Positions 1 to 8,817 of a stretch of 64,000 nucleotides of DNA are shown piece by piece. Positions within the stretch are counted from its first letter, which is position 1. The number at the start of each line of letters is the position of its first letter. Source of the stretch: SABI01 sp963677695 (GTDB lineage: Bacteria; Spirochaetota; Spirochaetia; Sphaerochaetales; Sphaerochaetaceae). The position numbers and the translations under genes are program-made. A model generated the notes under the pieces. The model saw only the letters and a list, made by a program, of their open reading frames with translations. It was not told where the DNA came from and did no database searches. The stretch lies in the NCBI GenBank assembly GCA_963677695.2, contig CAXXUJ010000001.1, forward strand, positions 1,860,001 to 1,924,000, in the 5' to 3' direction.

Positions 1-1
1 C

Positions 2-1105
2 GGCGGTGAGTATATAAGTACGAGTGCAGATGAGAATGCGATCAGGGTTGCTGATGAGAGTGAAATTACTCTCAGTAATATCACAGTGACAAAATCGGGA
101 GATGCATCGGAAGCCGGGGATGCAAGCAACTTCTACGGTCTGAATGCAGGTATTCTCGTAATGGATTCAGCTGAGCTCACGATCAGCAACTCAGAGGTGC
201 AGACGGTTTCTGAAGGGTCCAACGGGATTTTTTCCTACGGGGATGCCGTTGTGTCGGTCAATAACGTCCTGATTCAGACAACAGGGGACTCAGCCGGAGG
301 CATCATGGTCGCCGGAGGCGGGACGATGTATGTCAGTGATTCCGATATCGAGACCCTCGGTGACCATTCAGCTGCGCTGAGAACAGACCGCGGCGGCGGT
401 ACTCTGGTCGTTGACGGTGGTTCCTATACCTCGAACGGTGAAGGCTCACCTGCCGTGTACAGCACTGCGGAAATCACAATCAGCAATGCCGACCTGACAG
501 CGAACGGTTCTGAAGCTATCGTCATAGAGGGAATGAATTCCGTGATCCTCACCGATTGTGATGTTGCCGATTCGATGAATGCGATGGAGGGTGAGAACGT
601 ACAGAACGTTATGATCTACCAGAGTATGTCAGGGGATGCCGATGTAGGTGTGAGCACCTTCTCCATGACAGGCGGTTCCCTCACCTCCTACAGCGGAGAT
701 ATGATCTATGTGACCAACACAGCCTGTGAGATATATCTCAGTGATGTCGATATCACACTGAGCAGCGATGTGCTTTTGAAAGCCGTCGGGAACGAGAGCG
801 AAAGGGGCTGGGGGACAACAGGAGAGAACGGAGGTGAGGTGACTTTCACTGCCGATGCCCAGGTACTTTCAGGAAAGATTATCGTTGATGAAATTTCCTC
901 CCTCACTTTGAGTCTTGAGAACGGAAGTTCGTTCACCGGGTCGATCAACAGTGAAGATGAAGGGGGTAATATCGATCTCCTCTTTGATTCTGGAAGCTCC
1001 TGGACCTTGAGTGAAGATTCCTTCATCAGTTCGATCAACTCAACCGAGGGCGTTGATCTGAACGGATACACCCTCTACGTTGACGGGAATGCCCTGAATA
1101 TATAA
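2..1105 (+). CDS. Secreted beta-helix repeat protein, 3' part
   Basis: The frame is open from base 2, so the gene begins outside the window; 367 residues are visible. The protein is a run of short Ser/Thr/Asn/Gly-rich beta strands (for example 'ELTISNSEVQT', 'EITISNADLTANG', 'NSVILTDCDV'), the look of right-handed parallel beta-helix surface or autotransporter passenger proteins. The last stretch, 'STEGVDLNGYTLYVDG', is a typical end of such helices. No outer-membrane barrel, sortase motif or catalytic site follows it. It is probably exported or surface-exposed, with an adhesin-like or polymer-binding role by family analogy only. A GTG at 86 is an internal codon, not a likely start. A terminator follows, so the gene ends its transcript. 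Confidence 0.7.
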   Translation, partial: GGEYISTSADENAIRVADESEITLSNITVTKSGDASEAGDASNFYGLNAGILVMDSAELTISNSEVQTVSEGSNGIFSYGDAVVSVNNVLIQTTGDSAGGIMVAGGGTMYVSDSDIETLGDHSAALRTDRGGGTLVVDGGSYTSNGEGSPAVYSTAEITISNADLTANGSEAIVIEGMNSVILTDCDVADSMNAMEGENVQNVMIYQSMSGDADVGVSTFSMTGGSLTSYSGDMIYVTNTACEIYLSDVDITLSSDVLLKAVGNESERGWGTTGENGGEVTFTADAQVLSGKIIVDEISSLTLSLENGSSFTGSINSEDEGGNIDLLFDSGSSWTLSEDSFISSINSTEGVDLNGYTLYVDGNALNI

Positions 1106-1112
1106 AGACAAT

Positions 1113-1172
1113 CAGCTGCACCCCTCCCGCGAGTACTCCTTCACTCAGCGGAGGGGACAGCTGTTTCCCTTT
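1113..1172 (+). terminator. Rho-independent terminator after the beta-helix gene
   Basis: The arms CAGCTG-ca-CCCCTCC and GGAGGGG-a-CAGCTG can pair over about 13 bp with a small bulge and a long loop. They are followed by TTTCCCTTTAT. The position is directly after the stop codon. Confidence 0.7.
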
Positions 1173-1222
1173 ATCTGTCTCAACAAACCGGTTCTATAGA
1201 TCTTGAGGGAAGAGACCCTTTA

Positions 1223-1251
1223 TTGACCTTTTACCTTCTAAAGACTATCCT
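1223..1251 (+). promoter_or_regulatory. Sigma-70-type promoter of tkt
   Basis: TTGACC at 1223-1228 and TATCCT at 1246-1251 are separated by 17 bp. The gene starts about 30 bp downstream with GGAG ahead of the ATG. Confidence 0.65.
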
Positions 1252-1286
1252 TTGACCCATAAGAAAAAAACAATCGGAGATAGATT

Positions 1287-3281
1287 ATGAAAAGCAGAAC
1301 ATTAGCAAATGCAGTGAGAATTCTGAGTATGGATGGGGTGCAGAAAGCGAACAGCGGACACCCGGGCGCTCCCATGGGAATGGCTGACATCGCTGAAGTC
1401 GTATGGAGACAGGTGATGAGCCACAATCCCTCCAACCCTTCCTGGGCAAACAGAGACAGATTCGTCCTTTCGAACGGTCACGGATCAATGCTCATCTACT
1501 CTCTCCTTCACCTCACCGGATACAACCTTCCCCTTGAGGAACTGAAGCGCTTCAGACAGCTTCACTCCAAGACAGCAGGACATCCCGAGTACGGCATCAC
1601 ACCGGGAGTCGAGACGACCACCGGCCCTCTCGGACAGGGAATTGCGAACGCAGTCGGTATGGCAGTGGGTGAGAAGATCCTCGCTTCCCAGTTCAACAAA
1701 GAAGGACACGAAATCATCGACCATTACACCTACACCTTCTTAGGTGACGGATGTATGATGGAAGGTGTCAGCCACGAAGCGGCTTCCCTTGCCGGTACCT
1801 GGCAGCTTGGAAAGCTGATTGCTCTCTATGATGATAACGGTATCAGTATCGACGGTGAGGTTGAAGGGTGGTTCACCGATGATACTCCCGCCCGCTTCGA
1901 AGCCTATAACTGGCATGTGATACGCGACGTCGACGGTCATGACGCTGAAGCGATCCTGAAAGCTGTCGAAGAAGCAAAGAACGTGAGCGACAAACCCTCA
2001 CTGATCTGCTGCAAGACCACCATCGGATTCGGTTCACCCAACAAGCAGGGCAAGGAAGACTGTCACGGTGCACCTCTCGGTGCCGATGAGATCGTTCTTG
2101 CACGCAAGGAACTCGGTTGGGAGTATGATGAACCCTTCTATATCCCCGAAGAGATCTACAGGGAATGGGACTGCAGGGTCAAGGGCAATGAGGCTGAAAG
2201 CGCCTGGAAGGCTGCTTTCGAAGCCTACAAGAGTGCATTCCCTGTTGAGGGTGCTCAGCTCGAGAAGAGACTGAGCGGCGAGAACTCCGGTGAATGGGAG
2301 AAGGCTCTCGATGAAACAATCGAAACCTGGCAGAAAGAGGGTGTGACTGTCGCTTCCCGTAAGGCAAGTCAGATGGTGCTCGATGTCATCACTCCACATC
2401 TCAATGAGTTCATCGGAGGGTCAGCTGACCTTGCTCCGAGCAACCTGACCTTCTCAAAGAGCTCCAAGTCGATCACAAAGGACGATTTCTCAGGAAACTA
2501 CCTTCACTACGGTGTGAGAGAATTCGCCATGGGCGCCATCATGAACGGCATGGCTCTCCACGGTGGATTCCTTCCGTACGGCGGAACCTTCCTGATATTC
2601 ATGGAATATGCGAAGAACGCTATCCGAATGGCAGCTCTCATGGGCCTTCACGTAGTGTATGTCTTCACTCACGATTCTATCGGTCTCGGAGAAGACGGTC
2701 CTACCCACCAGCCGGTGGAACAGCCCACCATGCTGAGAATCACACCGAACATGACAAGCTGGAGACCCTGTGATGCTGTAGAGACTGCAGTGGCATGGAA
2801 GGAAGCTGTGAAGAGGACCGACGGTCCGAGCGCACTCATCCTCAGCCGCCAGAACCTCGCTATGCAGCCTAAGAGCTCTGCTCAGATTGCTGATGCCGCA
2901 AAGGGCGGTTATATCCTGAGCGATAGCGAAGGCACTCCTGATATCATCCTCATCGCAACCGGAAGTGAAGTCTCACTTGCTCAAGGCGCTGCTGAAAAGC
3001 TGAGAGGTGAAGGTAAGGCAGTTCGTGTCGTATCGATGCCCTCTCCTGAGGTGTTCGAGAAGCAGAGTGCAGAGTACAAAGAATCGGTGCTCCCCGCAGC
3101 TGTGACAAAGAGAGTCGCTGTTGAAGCCGCCCACGCTGATTACTGGTACAAGTATGTCGGTCTTGGCGGTAAGGTGATCGGTATGAGAAGTTTCGGGGAG
3201 TCAGCTCCTGCATCAGAACTCTTCAAGTACTTCGGCATCACAGAAGAGGCAGTCCTCGAAGCTGCAGCTTCAATCCTGTAA
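1287..3281 (+). CDS. tkt: Transketolase (full length)
   Basis: Transketolase moves a two-carbon ketol unit between sugar phosphates in the non-oxidative pentose phosphate pathway, using thiamine diphosphate. At 664 residues it has the usual full length. The N-terminal part has 'NSGHPGAPMG' and the diphosphate-binding 'LGDGCMMEG' near residue 151 with a following 'DDNGISIDG'. The central pyrimidine-binding domain has 'FTHDSIGLGEDGPTHQP' near residue 461, and a C-terminal transketolase domain ends the protein. It has its own promoter and a strong terminator, so it is monocistronic. A second, split transketolase is encoded at 34918-36747 in a sugar operon, so this copy is the likely housekeeping enzyme. 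Confidence 0.97.
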   Translation: MKSRTLANAVRILSMDGVQKANSGHPGAPMGMADIAEVVWRQVMSHNPSNPSWANRDRFVLSNGHGSMLIYSLLHLTGYNLPLEELKRFRQLHSKTAGHPEYGITPGVETTTGPLGQGIANAVGMAVGEKILASQFNKEGHEIIDHYTYTFLGDGCMMEGVSHEAASLAGTWQLGKLIALYDDNGISIDGEVEGWFTDDTPARFEAYNWHVIRDVDGHDAEAILKAVEEAKNVSDKPSLICCKTTIGFGSPNKQGKEDCHGAPLGADEIVLARKELGWEYDEPFYIPEEIYREWDCRVKGNEAESAWKAAFEAYKSAFPVEGAQLEKRLSGENSGEWEKALDETIETWQKEGVTVASRKASQMVLDVITPHLNEFIGGSADLAPSNLTFSKSSKSITKDDFSGNYLHYGVREFAMGAIMNGMALHGGFLPYGGTFLIFMEYAKNAIRMAALMGLHVVYVFTHDSIGLGEDGPTHQPVEQPTMLRITPNMTSWRPCDAVETAVAWKEAVKRTDGPSALILSRQNLAMQPKSSAQIADAAKGGYILSDSEGTPDIILIATGSEVSLAQGAAEKLRGEGKAVRVVSMPSPEVFEKQSAEYKESVLPAAVTKRVAVEAAHADYWYKYVGLGGKVIGMRSFGESAPASELFKYFGITEEAVLEAAASIL

Positions 3282-3302
3282 CAAACAACGATTCAACAGA
3301 AG

Positions 3303-3330
3303 GCTGTCCGGTTTTCCGGACAGCTTTCTC
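3303..3330 (+). terminator. Rho-independent terminator of tkt
   Basis: A perfect 9-bp stem GCTGTCCGG / CCGGACAGC with a TTTT loop is followed by TTTCTC. Confidence 0.85.
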
Positions 3331-3349
3331 ATTCCAGGGGGCTAAGGAG

Positions 3350-4144
3350 ATGAAAATAGCACTCAGCTGTCTCAGCAGCGAGTATACCTCGTGTGAAGTA
3401 AATCTTCTCAAGGCTGAAGAGGCTATCAGGGAAGCGTTCATTCAGTCGTGCGATCTTATTGCCTTTCCTGAGATGGGTATCACGGGATATGGAAAAGAGG
3501 CTCCAAAGGCAGCTGTCATCTGTGATGCAGCTTCCGTTCTCTCTGACGCTTCAGAGAGATATGCACTCGCACTCCTGTACGGTCATGTCCGTAAGGAAGG
3601 AGATGAGTGGTACAACTGTGCCGTTCTTACCGATGACAAAGGGACAGAACAGTATGTCTACCGAAAGATCCATCCCTTCTCCTTTGCCCGTGAGAACGAA
3701 TACATCACTGAAGGTAAAGAGGCGGGAGTCGCTGAGTTTCAGGGACATCCTTTAGGTATCGCTATCTGTTACGACCTCCGTTTCGGTGAACTCTATCGGA
3801 AGATCGCCCGCACCGCCCCGGTCGTGATCACCATTTCCGCCTGGCCTGAAAGCAGAGATATCCATTTCAGGACCCTTCTTCAGTGCCGTGCCATAGATCA
3901 TCAGATCTATACGGTGGGGGTGAACCAGAGCGGGGTTTCCCCTGCAGGGGAGAAGTATGGGGGCAATCCTTATGTCTTTGATCCGAGAGGGCATGAAATC
4001 CCCCTCACCCAGATAGGTGAACATCTCTTCATGGTCGATATCGAAGTGGAAAAGGCGTACGAAGTGAGATCCCTCTTTCCTATCCGCCGAGATCTCAAAA
4101 CCGATCTGTACCGTTCCTGGTACGATGAAATGAAAGAGTCCTGA
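3350..4144 (+). CDS. Carbon-nitrogen hydrolase (nitrilase / omega-amidase type)
   Basis: This 264-residue cytoplasmic enzyme belongs to the nitrilase superfamily, which hydrolyses C-N bonds of small amides. The Glu-Lys-Cys triad is visible: Glu in 'AFPEMGITGYG' near residue 41, Lys in 'YRKIHPF' near residue 105 and Cys in 'GIAICYDLRFGE' near residue 139. Length and motifs fit omega-amidase-like proteins (YafV/Nit2), which hydrolyse alpha-ketoglutaramate in metabolite repair; the substrate is inferred. The ATG directly follows AAGGAG, so AGGGGG about 8 bases upstream is the more plausible ribosome site. It lies behind the tkt terminator and converges on an EamA gene 4 bp away. Confidence 0.85.
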   Translation: MKIALSCLSSEYTSCEVNLLKAEEAIREAFIQSCDLIAFPEMGITGYGKEAPKAAVICDAASVLSDASERYALALLYGHVRKEGDEWYNCAVLTDDKGTEQYVYRKIHPFSFARENEYITEGKEAGVAEFQGHPLGIAICYDLRFGELYRKIARTAPVVITISAWPESRDIHFRTLLQCRAIDHQIYTVGVNQSGVSPAGEKYGGNPYVFDPRGHEIPLTQIGEHLFMVDIEVEKAYEVRSLFPIRRDLKTDLYRSWYDEMKES

Positions 4145-4148
4145 TTCC

Positions 4149-5018
4149 CTACCTTCCGCTCTTTGTCGCCTGATACACTGAGTTGATCGATATCGCGGCG
4201 AAGACTATAAGTCCTCCAGTGATCATATCAGATGCGGGAACCTCCCCGAGGAACAGCCATACGTACACAACCCCTAAAACGGTCTCGCACGAATTGATCA
4301 GTGCAGCTTCCGGTGCGTGAATATACTTCACTCCGGTTGAGATCGTCGTCTGTGCAAACGGGATGGCAAGAAAGCCCAGCAGGGCAAGGGGAAGAAGGGC
4401 TGAAGCCGAGATGGCCACATCCCCCTTTGTTACAAGAAAAGATATGATCGTCCCCGTTATTCCTCCGATCATGACGATCGGCATACGTCTCACGTGCTCA
4501 TGGTTTCTCATGAAAGAAAGGTTGCTTCCAAGAAAGATGGGAGTGAGAAGAGCGAAGAAGAGACCTGTGAGGTCAAGTTCTCCGAAGCCTTTACGGTAGA
4601 TGAACCACACCCCGCCGATAGCGAACACGGCAGCGATGATCGTACTTCTCTGTATTCGTACCTTATAAACAATACGTGCGAAGGCTGCTGCGAATAGGGG
4701 AGAGAGGGAGATGAGGACAAGGGTATTCGCAACCCCGGCCATCTGCACTCCGAGAGTGAAACTTCCCCCGCTGATTCCCCACATCATTCCGCTGAGGATC
4801 ATCGGTCTTCCTCCCTCCTTGAGGTGGGTAAGACTCTTCTTCCTTTCAAGGGAGAAAAAGAGGATCCCCATGGATATCGCTGTGAACAGTGCACGGTAGA
4901 AGACTGCGACGAATCCGGACACACCTGAAAGGCGTATGAGGAGCGCATCGAAACTGAGCACGGCAACGCCTGTGAATGCAATGAGGAGTCCTTTGATGTA
5001 TCGCTCTCTTTCAGTCAT
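4149..5018 (-). CDS. EamA-family (DMT) transporter
   Basis: This 289-residue inner-membrane protein has about ten hydrophobic segments arranged as two EamA repeats, the layout of drug/metabolite transporters that export amino acids, sugars or other small metabolites. The N-terminal repeat begins after a short charged stretch ('ERERYIKGLLIAFTG') and the second starts near residue 145. The substrate cannot be read from sequence. Another EamA protein (7836-8744) and a RarD-type member (37734-38639) are in the window, but they are not close copies of it. No strong ribosome site precedes the ATG. The stop lies 4 bp from the convergent amidase stop. Confidence 0.85.
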   Translation of the reverse strand: MTERERYIKGLLIAFTGVAVLSFDALLIRLSGVSGFVAVFYRALFTAISMGILFFSLERKKSLTHLKEGGRPMILSGMMWGISGGSFTLGVQMAGVANTLVLISLSPLFAAAFARIVYKVRIQRSTIIAAVFAIGGVWFIYRKGFGELDLTGLFFALLTPIFLGSNLSFMRNHEHVRRMPIVMIGGITGTIISFLVTKGDVAISASALLPLALLGFLAIPFAQTTISTGVKYIHAPEAALINSCETVLGVVYVWLFLGEVPASDMITGGLIVFAAISINSVYQATKSGR

Positions 5019-5037
5019 GAAGGTACGTTACAGGAGA

Positions 5038-5589
5038 TCACTGCTGTGTGCCAAGGGGGTGAATCGGTATAACAGCGCGAGATGTGTGAACAGGTCCCGC
5101 TGAAGTGAGCTGCGAATGAAAGAGGGTGAGTGAGGTGGGCGCCGCCTTTTCAGGCAGACGTATCAGATGTTCATGCTCTTTCTCATAGAATCCTCTCACT
5201 CCCCGTGCGATCGTGATGTGGTATTTCACCTTGCGTCTGTCATACTCGATGCCGAAATCATCCAGCCTCTCCCTGAGATTCCAGGTGAGACGCTTCAACT
5301 GCTCATCGGCTTCGAGTGCGAGGTAGACAAGCCTGTCCCTTCTTGACGGCATTGAAGCTATGAAAGAACAGGAGAGGAGAAATGGAGGGATGACAAGATC
5401 AGAGAGAAACCACTGTACAAACTCCTTCTCCTTTTCTGAAGGGAGATCCTCGATGAAGGCGAGGGTTACATGAAGCTGATCAGCAGGCATCTGACGAGAT
5501 GCCTGTGAGTTGCCTGAGATGGTTTTCTGTATGGTCTTCACCTGCCGTATCATGGAAGGGGGCAGGGTGAGGGCAATGAACGACCTCAT
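5038..5589 (-). CDS. thpR: RNA 2',3'-cyclic phosphodiesterase
   Basis: This 183-residue protein is a 2H phosphoesterase of the ThpR/LigT type, which opens 2',3'-cyclic phosphate ends of RNA in the cytoplasm. Both HxTx motifs are present: 'LHVTLAFI' near residue 45 and 'KYHITIAR' near residue 126, spaced as in the family. The start 'MRSFIALTLP' is the usual start of this family. It sits 14 bp after the DsrE-like gene and 19 bp before the EamA gene on the same strand, so the three may be cotranscribed. Confidence 0.9.
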   Translation of the reverse strand: MRSFIALTLPPSMIRQVKTIQKTISGNSQASRQMPADQLHVTLAFIEDLPSEKEKEFVQWFLSDLVIPPFLLSCSFIASMPSRRDRLVYLALEADEQLKRLTWNLRERLDDFGIEYDRRKVKYHITIARGVRGFYEKEHEHLIRLPEKAAPTSLTLFHSQLTSAGPVHTSRAVIPIHPLGTQQ

Positions 5590-5603
5590 CTGTATCAGCT
5601 CTG

Positions 5604-5942
5604 TTACAGGGTGATGATCTTATATCCCTGAGCGATGTATTGGGAGAAGGAGGGGTGACCGCTCATATCGCCGGTGACAGGAATTGCGCTCTTTTCGTTG
5701 TACTCAAGTACGCCGAGCTTTGCACTACAGGCTTTGCAGACACAGTCGAACAGTCCCTTTTCGAGAACTTTTTTAAACAGAGGGTTCTTTCCCTCTTCCA
5801 TAGTCTTGATCAGGGTGACAGCTTCACCTTCGAGAACGATCTTCACTCCGTATCCCTTCTCATGCAGATCCATCGCATTGAGAAGGACATGAATGAAACA
5901 GGTAGGATTGCCGTTGAAGGCAAAAATCACATACGTATCCAT
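5604..5942 (-). CDS. DsrE-family small protein
   Basis: This 112-residue cytoplasmic protein has the DsrE/DsrF-like fold pattern: an N-terminal strand 'TYVIFAFNGN', helices, then 'GYGVKIVLEGEAV'. Family members act in sulfur relay or as small-molecule binding subunits. A cysteine cluster 'CVCKACSAK' near residue 70 could be redox active or bind metal; that is inference. AAAGGA precedes the ATG by about 9 bases. A very stable hairpin separates it from the upstream GyrI-like gene, so it may be transcribed on its own or with thpR. Confidence 0.75.
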   Translation of the reverse strand: MDTYVIFAFNGNPTCFIHVLLNAMDLHEKGYGVKIVLEGEAVTLIKTMEEGKNPLFKKVLEKGLFDCVCKACSAKLGVLEYNEKSAIPVTGDMSGHPSFSQYIAQGYKIITL

Positions 5943-5997
5943 AACAGTGGTCCTTTAGATGTTATTGTATTCTCAGTCCCTCGCGGCAGAGCTTTCA

Positions 5998-6030
5998 AAT
6001 TTCAAGCTTGAGAAACCCAAGCTTGAAATT
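5998..6030 (-). terminator. Perfect 13-bp hairpin between GyrI-like and DsrE genes
   Basis: AATTTCAAGCTTG at 5998-6010 and CAAGCTTGAAATT at 6018-6030 are exact reverse complements with a 7-base loop. It sits 7 bp after the GyrI-like stop. The base of the stem is A/T rich, giving AAATTT rather than a pure T run on the minus strand, so termination is probable but not certain. Confidence 0.6.
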
Positions 6031-6036
6031 CAGATT

Positions 6037-6498
6037 CTACGCGTGAAGGGGGAATTCGATCTTTGTGATCAGTTCCGGGGGGTCAACCTCGACTCTGGAG
6101 TTGAGGTAGAACTCGTAACTGATCTGTTTCGCCTTCAGGTTGTGCCGTTTCATCCACTCCACTGTATGAGTGTAGGCATCGCCCATGGCTTTGTACGCTC
6201 CCTTGTAGAGGCAGCTTACCCTTTTTCCTGCAGGGACATCACCGCTGATGATCTCTCCGTACCCGGGATAGGCTGCTCCTGTAAGGCATCCTACCCTGAT
6301 AGTCAGGTGGGTCATGTCAGTGTTCAGGTAGGCAACGAAGGCAGGTTCCTCTTTTGCCACCCCGATGCTTTCGAGGTACTGATAGATCTCTATCAGAGAG
6401 GATCCCACTTCATCCTCGATGTGGTCGGCGTCAATGGTTCTCTCGATATAGAGAGCGGGAATCGCATCGCGGTCAGTAACTTCAATGATATATTCCAT
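6037..6498 (-). CDS. GyrI-like small-molecule-binding protein
   Basis: This 153-residue protein matches the stand-alone GyrI-like/AraC effector-binding fold. The start is 'MEYIIEVTDRDAIPALYI' and the end 'YEFYLNSRVEVDPPELITKI', the usual closing pattern of this family. Members bind hydrophobic drugs or metabolites, and some hydrolyse them. The ATG at 6498 was chosen because AGGAGG-type sequence lies just upstream; an in-frame extension to 6813 would run into the NDP kinase gene. It follows the kinase gene by 65 bp on the same strand. The ligand is unknown. Confidence 0.75.
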   Translation of the reverse strand: MEYIIEVTDRDAIPALYIERTIDADHIEDEVGSSLIEIYQYLESIGVAKEEPAFVAYLNTDMTHLTIRVGCLTGAAYPGYGEIISGDVPAGKRVSCLYKGAYKAMGDAYTHTVEWMKRHNLKAKQISYEFYLNSRVEVDPPELITKIEFPLHA

Positions 6499-6563
6499 AA
6501 CTAGTCCTCCCGCCTTAATTCTATCACGACTGAGGAGTGAGTCAATAAGAGGAGAGGTAAATA

Positions 6564-7754
6564 TTATGCTTCGCTTTCTATGGCAAGGTAGCTCTGGATG
6601 ATCTGAGCGCAGCTGTTCTTTCCGACCTCGAGTACATTCATCTCTCTGACCGCATTCTCCAGCGAGGCTGATGCATGAGCGGTGTTCGCCATGATATTGC
6701 TTCCGAATTCCTTGCGGACTGTCCCCTGGGTCGCCTTTGTGGGATCTGTCGTTCCCAGTACATCCCTGATCTTCGACACAGCTCCTTCTCCCTCGTAGAT
6801 CATGATCATGCACTTCACACTTCCAGGCTGATCGAGTTCATCAACCGCGCATTCGCTCGGTTTTTTTCCTGCCATGAATTCAATGATCTGTTCGAACTCT
6901 TCATGGGCGTAGGCATAACCGAAACTGCTGATAAGGGCATCTTCCGCCTTCCTGCTCAGCTGGATACCGAACTCCTCGGTAATCGATTCCTTCGCCTTCT
7001 TTCCCATCGGGACAGCCAGACGCTCTTCGAGTGATTTCTTCACGGGAGCGTAGAATGATTTCGCCTCGGCTACACTCATCCTGTGCACCTTCATTCCCAC
7101 GATTCTCATCCCTGTCCTGCTGAAGATATCGATGATTGCGCCGGGGCGGCTTGAAGCGAAGTTCCAGTTGTCAGGTTTCAGGATGACAAGGGTCTTCTCC
7201 ACCTTTTCAGGATGCTCATAGGTGATGTTCTCCACAAGGTTTTCCTGATCAGGAAGCCACTCGGCCAGGAGCTTCAGGGTTTTCATCGCCTTGGTCTTGT
7301 TTCTCGGAGTGAGGATCGCAGGTTCAAAGTAGGTCACTTCCTGTGTTTCGGGATCGACGATCAGGTCGGCATAGGTATCGCGGATAGTCTCTCCGGTGAG
7401 TGATTCAACTCCCCGGTTCTCCGCATAGAGTGCTCCGCAGATGTCACTCAGTTTTCGTATTGCGTTCGGTCCCTTGAACAGGAGTAGGAGAGTCCTGTGT
7501 GCCCTCTCGTTTCCCGGTGCAATGTTGTTATGGACGTACTTGCTCAGCAGTGTACTTGCATCGGTAGAAGATGTTTCACTCTTCTCACCGAGAATGTCGG
7601 CATATGCATTGGAAAATTCATTGTCGGCAGCTATGAGCTGTGCTCCCACGAGTTCCAGATCGACGCGGGTAAGGAGTCTGCTCAACACACCTCCGATTCT
7701 TCCCTTCGCCACTGTATAGGGACTCACAATTACATAACTAAGCTCATAATCCAT
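6564..7754 (-). CDS. Two-domain nucleoside diphosphate kinase, N-domain degenerate
   Basis: NDP kinases (about 150 residues) pass phosphate between nucleotides through a histidine. This protein has 396 residues with two NDK-like halves. The C-terminal half keeps the family signature: 'EKTLVILKPDNW', 'GMRIVGMKVHRMS', 'VLGTTDPTKATQGTVRKEFG' and the active-site 'NTAHASAS'. About 60-70 extra residues sit between its first helix pair and 'MIMIYEGEGAV'. The N-terminal half has the same layout ('ELSYVIVSPYTVAKG', 'RTLLLLFKGPNAIRKL', 'GETIRDTYADL') but lacks the KPD lysine and the histidine, so it is probably structural or regulatory. The ATG at 7754 follows GAGGAG; an upstream GTG at 7817 has no ribosome site. 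Confidence 0.8.
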   Translation of the reverse strand: MDYELSYVIVSPYTVAKGRIGGVLSRLLTRVDLELVGAQLIAADNEFSNAYADILGEKSETSSTDASTLLSKYVHNNIAPGNERAHRTLLLLFKGPNAIRKLSDICGALYAENRGVESLTGETIRDTYADLIVDPETQEVTYFEPAILTPRNKTKAMKTLKLLAEWLPDQENLVENITYEHPEKVEKTLVILKPDNWNFASSRPGAIIDIFSRTGMRIVGMKVHRMSVAEAKSFYAPVKKSLEERLAVPMGKKAKESITEEFGIQLSRKAEDALISSFGYAYAHEEFEQIIEFMAGKKPSECAVDELDQPGSVKCMIMIYEGEGAVSKIRDVLGTTDPTKATQGTVRKEFGSNIMANTAHASASLENAVREMNVLEVGKNSCAQIIQSYLAIESEA

Positions 7755-7835
7755 GACAACACTCTCCTCTCTGACCTGTATGGGGGTATTGTAATTCAAG
7801 GAAGTCTGTTTGTCCACGTGATGTGAAGAAATCTC

Positions 7836-8744
7836 TTAAAAGAGAAAGAGGAGGACCGTCCCTGCGACAGCGACGAAGGTGCCTCCGATCGCTCCGGCAG
7901 CTATGTGCTGTTTCATGAAGAAGCGTTCTATGGGAAGGAGGATGACCGGGGTCATCTGTGAAAGGGTGATGACGACGCCGACGGGGGCGAGGGTGAGGGC
8001 TGTGAGGTTGGCTATCATGCCGATGACGGGTCCGACGAGGGCGGCGAGGAAGATAAGCATAACCAGTGATGGTTTCTCGGGTCTGAGAAGGTGCAGCATG
8101 TCTTTCTTGAACGCACCCTTGATGAGGCGGTAGATGACGATGGTGATGAAGCCCGCCGCGAGGCGGATCAGGTTCGATCCGATCGGGTCGAGTCCTTCAC
8201 TCATTCCCTTTTTTGCAAGGACGACAGCGGCCGCCTGTGCGAGGGCTCCGAGGAGGGCGGCAATGACTCCCCTTACATGGTGGCTGTTCTTATATGATCC
8301 TGTCTTCTTTCCTTCAGAAAGGACGACCCATATGACTCCGCTCAGGGTGACGGCCATGCCGGTCAGCTGTACGGCTGAGAGGAGTTCCCCGTCCATAAGC
8401 CATGCAAAGAGGGAGGAGAAGAGGGGATTGAGCGTCATGATCACCATAGTGAACCGTGCACCGATGGAGACGAAGGCGCTGAAGATGAACATGTCGGCAA
8501 CGAAGAATCCGAGGGCTCCCGAGAGGCCGAGTATTGCCGTCTCTCCCGCTCCCATTCCGTGGGGGAAGAAGGTTCCGTTGAAGATGAAGTGGACGAGGAT
8601 GATAAGGGGCAGGGACATCCAGAGGCGCACATGCGCCGTGGTTGCCGATGAGATCTTCGCTCCGACGTGAGAATAGACGAGTGAGTTCTGTGCCCAGCAG
8701 AAGGCAGTTGTCAGACCGAGCAACTGCCCGAGTATCATATCCAT
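7836..8744 (-). CDS. EamA-family (DMT) transporter
   Basis: This 302-residue inner-membrane protein has ten predicted helices in two EamA repeats, the first opening with 'GQLLGLTTAFCWAQNSLVY' and the second near residue 155 ('VRGVIAALLGALAQAAAV'). It probably exports or imports a small metabolite; the substrate is unknown. A second in-frame ATG lies two codons after the one used, and neither has a good ribosome site. It lies between the NDP kinase gene (82 bp downstream) and the FAH-type hydrolase gene (73 bp upstream), all on the minus strand. Confidence 0.85.
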   Translation of the reverse strand: MDMILGQLLGLTTAFCWAQNSLVYSHVGAKISSATTAHVRLWMSLPLIILVHFIFNGTFFPHGMGAGETAILGLSGALGFFVADMFIFSAFVSIGARFTMVIMTLNPLFSSLFAWLMDGELLSAVQLTGMAVTLSGVIWVVLSEGKKTGSYKNSHHVRGVIAALLGALAQAAAVVLAKKGMSEGLDPIGSNLIRLAAGFITIVIYRLIKGAFKKDMLHLLRPEKPSLVMLIFLAALVGPVIGMIANLTALTLAPVGVVITLSQMTPVILLPIERFFMKQHIAAGAIGGTFVAVAGTVLLFLF

Positions 8745-8817
8745 AGGAGCATATCATGTCCGAAAAGAGGGATTTGGTAAACTCGCTTTCCACTCTTTCT
8801 TTATATTTCTCCAGACT

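Noticed and set aside
706..1071. 121-codon antisense frame inside the beta-helix gene
   Set aside because: A shadow of the Ser/Thr-rich sense codons; no ribosome site and no recognisable domain.
5959..6504. 181-codon plus-strand frame over the GyrI-like gene
   Set aside because: It is antisense to a gene with clear family motifs and a good ribosome site, and it crosses the 13-bp hairpin.
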